This document shows positions 59,740-64,000 of a stretch of DNA of 64,000 bases, piece after piece. Positions within the stretch are counted from its first letter, which is position 1, and the number at the start of each line of letters is the position of its first letter. Origin of the DNA: Pleionea litopenaei (lineage in GTDB: Bacteria; Pseudomonadota; Gammaproteobacteria; Enterobacterales; Kangiellaceae); contig NZ_CP133548.1 in the NCBI RefSeq assembly GCF_031198435.1, positions 3,258,001 through 3,322,000 of the forward strand, in the 5' to 3' direction. Both the position numbers and the translations under genes were made by a program. The notes under the pieces were generated by a model. That model did no database searches. It was not told where the DNA came from and saw nothing but the letters and a program-made list of their open reading frames with translations.

Positions 59740-60234
59740 ATGGGACATTTTCTTAAAAAAGTTTTCGATACATTTCTACTCACCGAGTTGGTTCGTGGTT
59801 TGAGAGTCACTGGTCGACATCTTTGGAAAAAGAAAATTACTGTCTTGTATCCGGAAGAAAAAACACCTCAATCACCACGTTTTAGAGGATTACATGCGTT
59901 ACGTCGTTACCCGAACGGTGAAGAGCGTTGTATTGCATGCAAATTATGTGAAGCAGTTTGCCCTGCACTCGCGATTACTATCGAAGCTGGGCCGAGACTA
60001 GACGATGGTACAAGACGCACCACCTTGTATGAAATCGACTTGTTTAAATGTATCTATTGTGGCTTTTGCGAAGAGTCCTGTCCGGTCGATTCGATTGTTG
60101 AAACCCGCGTATTCGACTATCACTTTGAAAAGCGCGGTGATCAAATTATGACGAAAGCCAAGCTTCTTGCGATAGGTGACCGATTAGAAGAAGAAATTGC
60201 AGCTGATCGAGCCGCGGATGCTAAATATAGATAG
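59740..60234 (+). CDS. nuoI: NADH-quinone oxidoreductase subunit I
   Basis: A 164-residue TYKY-type subunit with clusters N6a and N6b: [15 protein letters not shown] and [15 protein letters not shown]. The last peripheral-arm subunit in the operon. Confidence 0.97.
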   Translation: MGHFLKKVFDTFLLTELVRGLRVTGRHLWKKKITVLYPEEKTPQSPRFRGLHALRRYPNGEERCIACKLCEAVCPALAITIEAGPRLDDGTRRTTLYEIDLFKCIYCGFCEESCPVDSIVETRVFDYHFEKRGDQIMTKAKLLAIGDRLEEEIAADRAADAKYR

Positions 60235-60269
60235 ATATAATGGTAGGTAGATATACTTATAGGTAGACA

Positions 60270-60890
60270 ATGGAACTTACTTTTCAACAAATTCTATTTT
60301 ACGGATTTTCAGCCCTGCTGATCTGTTCTTCTTTGATGGTCATCTTAGTTAAGAACAGTGTCAAAGCGGTACTTTTCTTGATTTTGTGTTTCGTCAGTAC
60401 CTCTGGAATATGGATGTTGTTACAAGCTGAATTTCTCGCGATAGCACTTGTTCTCGTTTATGTTGGTGCGGTCATGGTGCTATTTTTGTTCGTTGTAATG
60501 ATGTTGGATGTTAACTTTTCAGTTGCTCGATCTGGTTTTACTAAAGTTCTGCCTCTCGCATTATTGGTCGCGATAGGATTTGTCGTTGTGCTGAGTCAAA
60601 TCGCTAATCATAGTCAGTTTTCGATACAGCCTGAAGTAATATCCGATGAGCAATCTGTGAGTAATGTTCGACAGTTAGGTCGGCTCCTTTACACTGATTA
60701 TTTTTATCCTTTTGAATTGGCCGCTGTGATTCTTTTAGTCGCAATGATTGCTGCTATTAGTTTAACCTTTAGAGGCAAGCGCAGTCGCAAAAGTCAAAAT
60801 ATTGATAAGCAAGTAAAAGTGACGAAAGCGGAGCGATTGAAAATTGTGAAAATAGATAAGCCTGCAAGTCATTCGGAGGATTCAGAATGA
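60270..60890 (+). CDS. nuoJ: NADH-quinone oxidoreductase subunit J
   Basis: A 206-residue membrane subunit with about five helices, including [26 protein letters not shown] basic, Lys-rich C-terminal tail. The preceding gap contains short TAGATAGATAT-like repeats. Confidence 0.95.
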   Translation: MELTFQQILFYGFSALLICSSLMVILVKNSVKAVLFLILCFVSTSGIWMLLQAEFLAIALVLVYVGAVMVLFLFVVMMLDVNFSVARSGFTKVLPLALLVAIGFVVVLSQIANHSQFSIQPEVISDEQSVSNVRQLGRLLYTDYFYPFELAAVILLVAMIAAISLTFRGKRSRKSQNIDKQVKVTKAERLKIVKIDKPASHSEDSE

Positions 60891-61192
60891 TAGGTCTTAC
60901 AGATTATTTAATTCTAGCGGCAATTTTATTTTCAATCAGTGTCGCTGGGATCATAATAAATCGAAAAAATGTAATTACTTTACTTATGTGCATTGAGTTA
61001 ATGTTGCTCGCCATTAATATTAATTTTATTGCATTCAGTTACTTCTTATCGGACCTTCAAGGGCAAATATTTGTATTTTTCATTCTGACGGTTGCAGCGG
61101 CTGAAGCTGCTATTGGGCTGGCAATATTGGTGGCCTTATTTAGAAATCGAGCGTCTATCGACGTTGAAGACCTAAACCAACTTAAAGGTTAG
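60887..61192 (+). CDS. nuoK: NADH-quinone oxidoreductase subunit K
   Basis: A 101-residue, three-helix subunit with [20 protein letters not shown] (the buried glutamate) and [15 protein letters not shown] with the second. Overlaps nuoJ by four bases. Confidence 0.97.
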   Translation: MIGLTDYLILAAILFSISVAGIIINRKNVITLLMCIELMLLAININFIAFSYFLSDLQGQIFVFFILTVAAAEAAIGLAILVALFRNRASIDVEDLNQLKG

Positions 61193-61197
61193 ACAAG

Positions 61198-63165
61198 ATG
61201 CACAGCTCCATACTTGCCATTGTTTTATTTCCTTTACTAGGTGCATTAATTAATGGCCTTTTAGGTTGGAGATTGTCGAAGCGTATAGCTCATGTAATTG
61301 CCATTTTAGGTGTCGGTGTTTCTTGTGTCTTAAGTATTCAATTAACTTACCTTTATTTTACGTCTGATTACAATGCTTTAAATTTTGATTTGTTCAAATG
61401 GGCGGTAATCGGCGAGATAGAATTTAAGATTGGATTTCTATTCGATAGTTTGTCAGCACTAATGTGCAGCATAGTAACCTTTGTTTCATTAATGGTTCAT
61501 ATTTACACTATCGGGTATATGAAAGATGATAAGGGATATCAGAGATTTTTTAGCTATATCAGTCTGTTTACTTTCGCAATGTTAATGCTGGTACTGTCGA
61601 ATAACTTTCTACAATTGTTTTTTGGGTGGGAGGCTGTAGGTTTAGTTTCTTATTTATTGATCGGGTTTTGGTTTAAGAAAGACTCCGCAGTTTTTGCTAA
61701 TCTAAAAGCTTTCTTAGTTAATCGAGTGGGAGACTTTGGATTTCTTATCGGAATAGCGGGAGTCTTTTATTATTTTAATTCACTTGATTATCAAACCGTA
61801 TTTGAACAATTAGATGCATTTGAAACCAGTGCTCCGGCAATTTCAATCGGGTTAGGTGATTGGTCAGCAATTACGTTTATTTGTATCTGCCTTTTTATCG
61901 GTGCAATGGGAAAATCAGCACAAGTTCCTTTACATGTTTGGTTACCAGACTCAATGGAAGGACCCACACCCATTTCAGCATTAATACACGCAGCGACAAT
62001 GGTTACCGCGGGTGTGTTTATGGTGGCTAGAATGTCGCCCTTATTTGAGCTTTCAGAAACAGCGTTGTCGTTTGTTTTAATTATTGGAGCGACGACTGCG
62101 ATTTCTATGGGAATACTTGGAATCATTCAAAACGATATCAAACGGGTGGTTGCCTACTCAACGTTATCACAGCTTGGCTATATGGTTGCAGGATTAGGGG
62201 CGTCTGCCTATGCCGCGAGTATTTTCCACTTGATGACGCATGCATTTTTTAAAGCCTTGTTGTTTCTTGCTGCAGGATCAGTGATTGTCGGTATGCATCA
62301 TATACAAGATATTCGTCAAATGGGTAATCTTAAAAAATATATGCCGATTACTTGGATAACCTCGTTAATTGGAACGCTTGCTCTTGTCGGATTTCCCTTT
62401 TTCTCAGGTTTTTACTCGAAAGACGCAATCATTGAAGCCGTTCACGCCTCATCACTGTTAGGACAGGAGTATGCTTACTACTGCTTGTTGATAGGTGTTT
62501 TCTTTACTGCGCTGTACAGTTTTCGCATGTACTTCTTAGTATTTCATACGACTGAAAGAATGGACGATAAGACACGGGCACACCTACAAGAGTCTCCAAA
62601 GGTGATTTGGGTGCCGTTAGTTATTTTAGCAATTCCATCCGTTATTCTATCTTGGTGGGTTATGGAGCCGATGTTGTTTGGCAGTTTGTTAAGTGATTCG
62701 ATAACTGTGAAACCGGAGCACAATTCACTTGCTATGTTATCGAGGGAATTTGTTTCTATTGTTAGCTTTTCATTGCACGGCTTTACGACGCTTCCATTTT
62801 TGTTGCTTGTTATCGGCTTTTCACTTGCCGTGCTAATTTATGTGATGAAAATTCCTGTTAATCAGATGATTGCGTCTCGATTAGGGGTGTTCAAAGAGGT
62901 GCTTAATAAGCATTATTATTTTGATGATTTTAACCAAAAAGTGATTGTTCGCGGCGCTTTAGGGGTTGCGCAAAGTCTCTGGCATATAGGTGACCGAATG
63001 ATCATTGATGGATTGTTTATTAATGGCTCAGCGAAGCTGATTAACTCAATATCATTAGGCATAAGAAAAGTTCAAAGTGGTTATTTGTATCATTATGCTT
63101 TGCTAATGTTGATAGGCGTATTAGCTGGTTTTATCTGGCTAAGTTGGCCGTCTAACTTTAATTAA
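61198..63165 (+). CDS. nuoL: NADH-quinone oxidoreductase subunit L
   Basis: A 655-residue antiporter-like proton-pumping subunit with the long C-terminal lateral helix. FFGWEAVGLVSYLLIGFW, KSAQVPLHVWLPDSMEGPTP and MTHAFFKALLFLAAGS are the usual helix motifs with pumping Glu, Lys and His. Confidence 0.97.
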   Translation: MHSSILAIVLFPLLGALINGLLGWRLSKRIAHVIAILGVGVSCVLSIQLTYLYFTSDYNALNFDLFKWAVIGEIEFKIGFLFDSLSALMCSIVTFVSLMVHIYTIGYMKDDKGYQRFFSYISLFTFAMLMLVLSNNFLQLFFGWEAVGLVSYLLIGFWFKKDSAVFANLKAFLVNRVGDFGFLIGIAGVFYYFNSLDYQTVFEQLDAFETSAPAISIGLGDWSAITFICICLFIGAMGKSAQVPLHVWLPDSMEGPTPISALIHAATMVTAGVFMVARMSPLFELSETALSFVLIIGATTAISMGILGIIQNDIKRVVAYSTLSQLGYMVAGLGASAYAASIFHLMTHAFFKALLFLAAGSVIVGMHHIQDIRQMGNLKKYMPITWITSLIGTLALVGFPFFSGFYSKDAIIEAVHASSLLGQEYAYYCLLIGVFFTALYSFRMYFLVFHTTERMDDKTRAHLQESPKVIWVPLVILAIPSVILSWWVMEPMLFGSLLSDSITVKPEHNSLAMLSREFVSIVSFSLHGFTTLPFLLLVIGFSLAVLIYVMKIPVNQMIASRLGVFKEVLNKHYYFDDFNQKVIVRGALGVAQSLWHIGDRMIIDGLFINGSAKLINSISLGIRKVQSGYLYHYALLMLIGVLAGFIWLSWPSNFN

Positions 63166-63180
63166 AACGGAATAACATTT

Positions 63181-64000
63181 ATGACCTACCAAGTTCCTTG
63201 GCTCAGTCTCCTCATTTGGCTCCCGTTGGTGGGTGGGGGAATACTGTTGTTCAGTGTTGGTGAAGCTAAGAAGGAATTAAGTAAGTGGATAGCGCTTTCG
63301 ATTATGCTGGTAACGTTTTTATTAACATTACCGATATATTGGCGTTTTGATTCGTCATTGCATCAATTGCAATTTGTAGAAAAGTCCACTTGGTTTGAGT
63401 CTCTTAATGTTCAATATTTTCTAGGCGTTGATGGATTTTCATTGCCATTAATAATGTTGACATGTTTTATCGGAATTGTCGTCGTCGTCTCATCATGGCG
63501 AAGCATTGAGTATAGAGTCAATATGTATTTGGCTGCATTTTTAATGTTAGTCGGGCTTATGAATGGCGTGTTCGCTTCGGCTGACTCAATATTATTCTAT
63601 GTTTTTTGGGAAGCGATGCTCATTCCCATGTTTTTAGTAATAGGGATTTGGGGAGGTCCTAATCGAGTTTATGCGACTTTAAAGTTCTTTCTTTATACTT
63701 TCGCTGGTTCAGTTTTGATGTTGATTGCTTTGATTTATTTAGGATTACAGGCCCAGTCATTTGTAATTACCGATTTGCATCAGTTGCCACTCTCTTTGGA
63801 AGTTCAATCGTACCTATTCTGGGCCTTTTTGATTGCGTTTGCGGTTAAAGTTCCCATGTGGCCCGTTCATACTTGGTTACCAGATGCTCATGTCGAAGCA
63901 CCCACCGCGGGTTCCGTGATATTGGCTGCGATTATGTTAAAGATGGGAGCTTATGGCTTTGTTCGATTTAGCTTACCGATAACGCCAGATGCAGCAAGTT
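63181..64000 (+). CDS. nuoM: NADH-quinone oxidoreductase subunit M, cut by window end
   Basis: An antiporter-like proton-pumping subunit. Only about 273 residues are visible. YVFWEAMLIPMFLVIGIWGG and AVKVPMWPVHTWLPDAHVEA mark the family. The reading frame is open at the window edge, so nuoM and presumably nuoN continue beyond it. Confidence 0.96.
   Translation, partial: MTYQVPWLSLLIWLPLVGGGILLFSVGEAKKELSKWIALSIMLVTFLLTLPIYWRFDSSLHQLQFVEKSTWFESLNVQYFLGVDGFSLPLIMLTCFIGIVVVVSSWRSIEYRVNMYLAAFLMLVGLMNGVFASADSILFYVFWEAMLIPMFLVIGIWGGPNRVYATLKFFLYTFAGSVLMLIALIYLGLQAQSFVITDLHQLPLSLEVQSYLFWAFLIAFAVKVPMWPVHTWLPDAHVEAPTAGSVILAAIMLKMGAYGFVRFSLPITPDAAS

Overview
The window is a stretch of gammaproteobacterial chromosome. 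Its gene orders are classical for that class: aroB-damX-hemE, coaD/mutM/rpmG-rpmB/radC/coaBC/slmA, yhbY/rlmE-ftsH-folP-glmM, and tpiA-secG-tRNA-Leu. Three further traits point to a marine, aerobic, Kangiellaceae-, Alteromonadales- or Oceanospirillales-like bacterium: an argHA fusion, both an NQR and a 14-subunit NUO NADH:quinone oxidoreductase, and a TonB-dependent receptor. I cannot fix the genus from sequence alone. I see no transposase, integrase, phage gene or CRISPR array.

Layout. 1-5.4 kb holds the aroB 3' end, a DamX-like SPOR ATPase, hemE, a YheT-type hydrolase, coaD and a YfhL-type ferredoxin. 5.5-8.4 kb holds a membrane chemoreceptor, a patatin-like hydrolase, a DUF3301 protein and a lone ExbD. 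8.6-14.1 kb, on the minus strand, holds mutM, a three-gene ABC export/gliding-type cluster whose permease is fused to a GldG-like domain, and an EAL-HDOD protein. 14.2-14.6 kb holds rpmG and rpmB with a strong promoter. 14.8-22.4 kb is an arginine regulon: argE diverges from argR-argC-argB-argF-argG-argHA across a palindromic ArgR operator. 22.5-25.6 kb holds an outer-membrane-type protein and a TonB-dependent receptor. 25.6-31.6 kb holds radC, coaBC, a membrane-anchored AlgC, slmA and a zinc metallopeptidase. 31.6-37 kb holds yhbY, rlmE, ftsH, folP and glmM. 37.2-48.5 kb holds a CBS protein, the nqrABCDEF operon with its maturation genes apbE and nqrM plus a degenerate GGDEF protein, and a YfiR plus GGDEF-EAL pair. 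48.6-51.7 kb holds tpiA, secG, tRNA-Leu(GAG), a small beta-barrel, an alkyltransferase-like protein and a retropepsin-like protease. 51.9-64 kb is nuoA to nuoM, cut by the window end.

How it fits together. The first half keeps the enterobacterial block coaD / mutM-rpmG-rpmB-radC / coaBC-(dut)-slmA in order and orientation. It has been opened at several points by cargo (chemoreceptor/patatin/exbD, ABC cluster/EAL-HDOD, arginine regulon/TonB receptor), and dut is absent from its usual place. The second half keeps ftsH-folP-glmM and tpiA-secG-leuU but has the NQR and c-di-GMP block between them. Two respiratory NADH dehydrogenases, one Na+-pumping and one of complex I type, lie only about 6.5 kb apart (nqrA start to nuoA start).

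Most genes are well-known housekeeping genes. I did not find a clear-cut new system. The best leads are the fused ABC permease/GldG cluster with an unrecognised partner, the YfiR/GGDEF-EAL pair without YfiB, the degenerate GGDEF protein beside the NQR maturation genes, the orphan ExbD, and an RNA hairpin covering the argC ribosome binding site.
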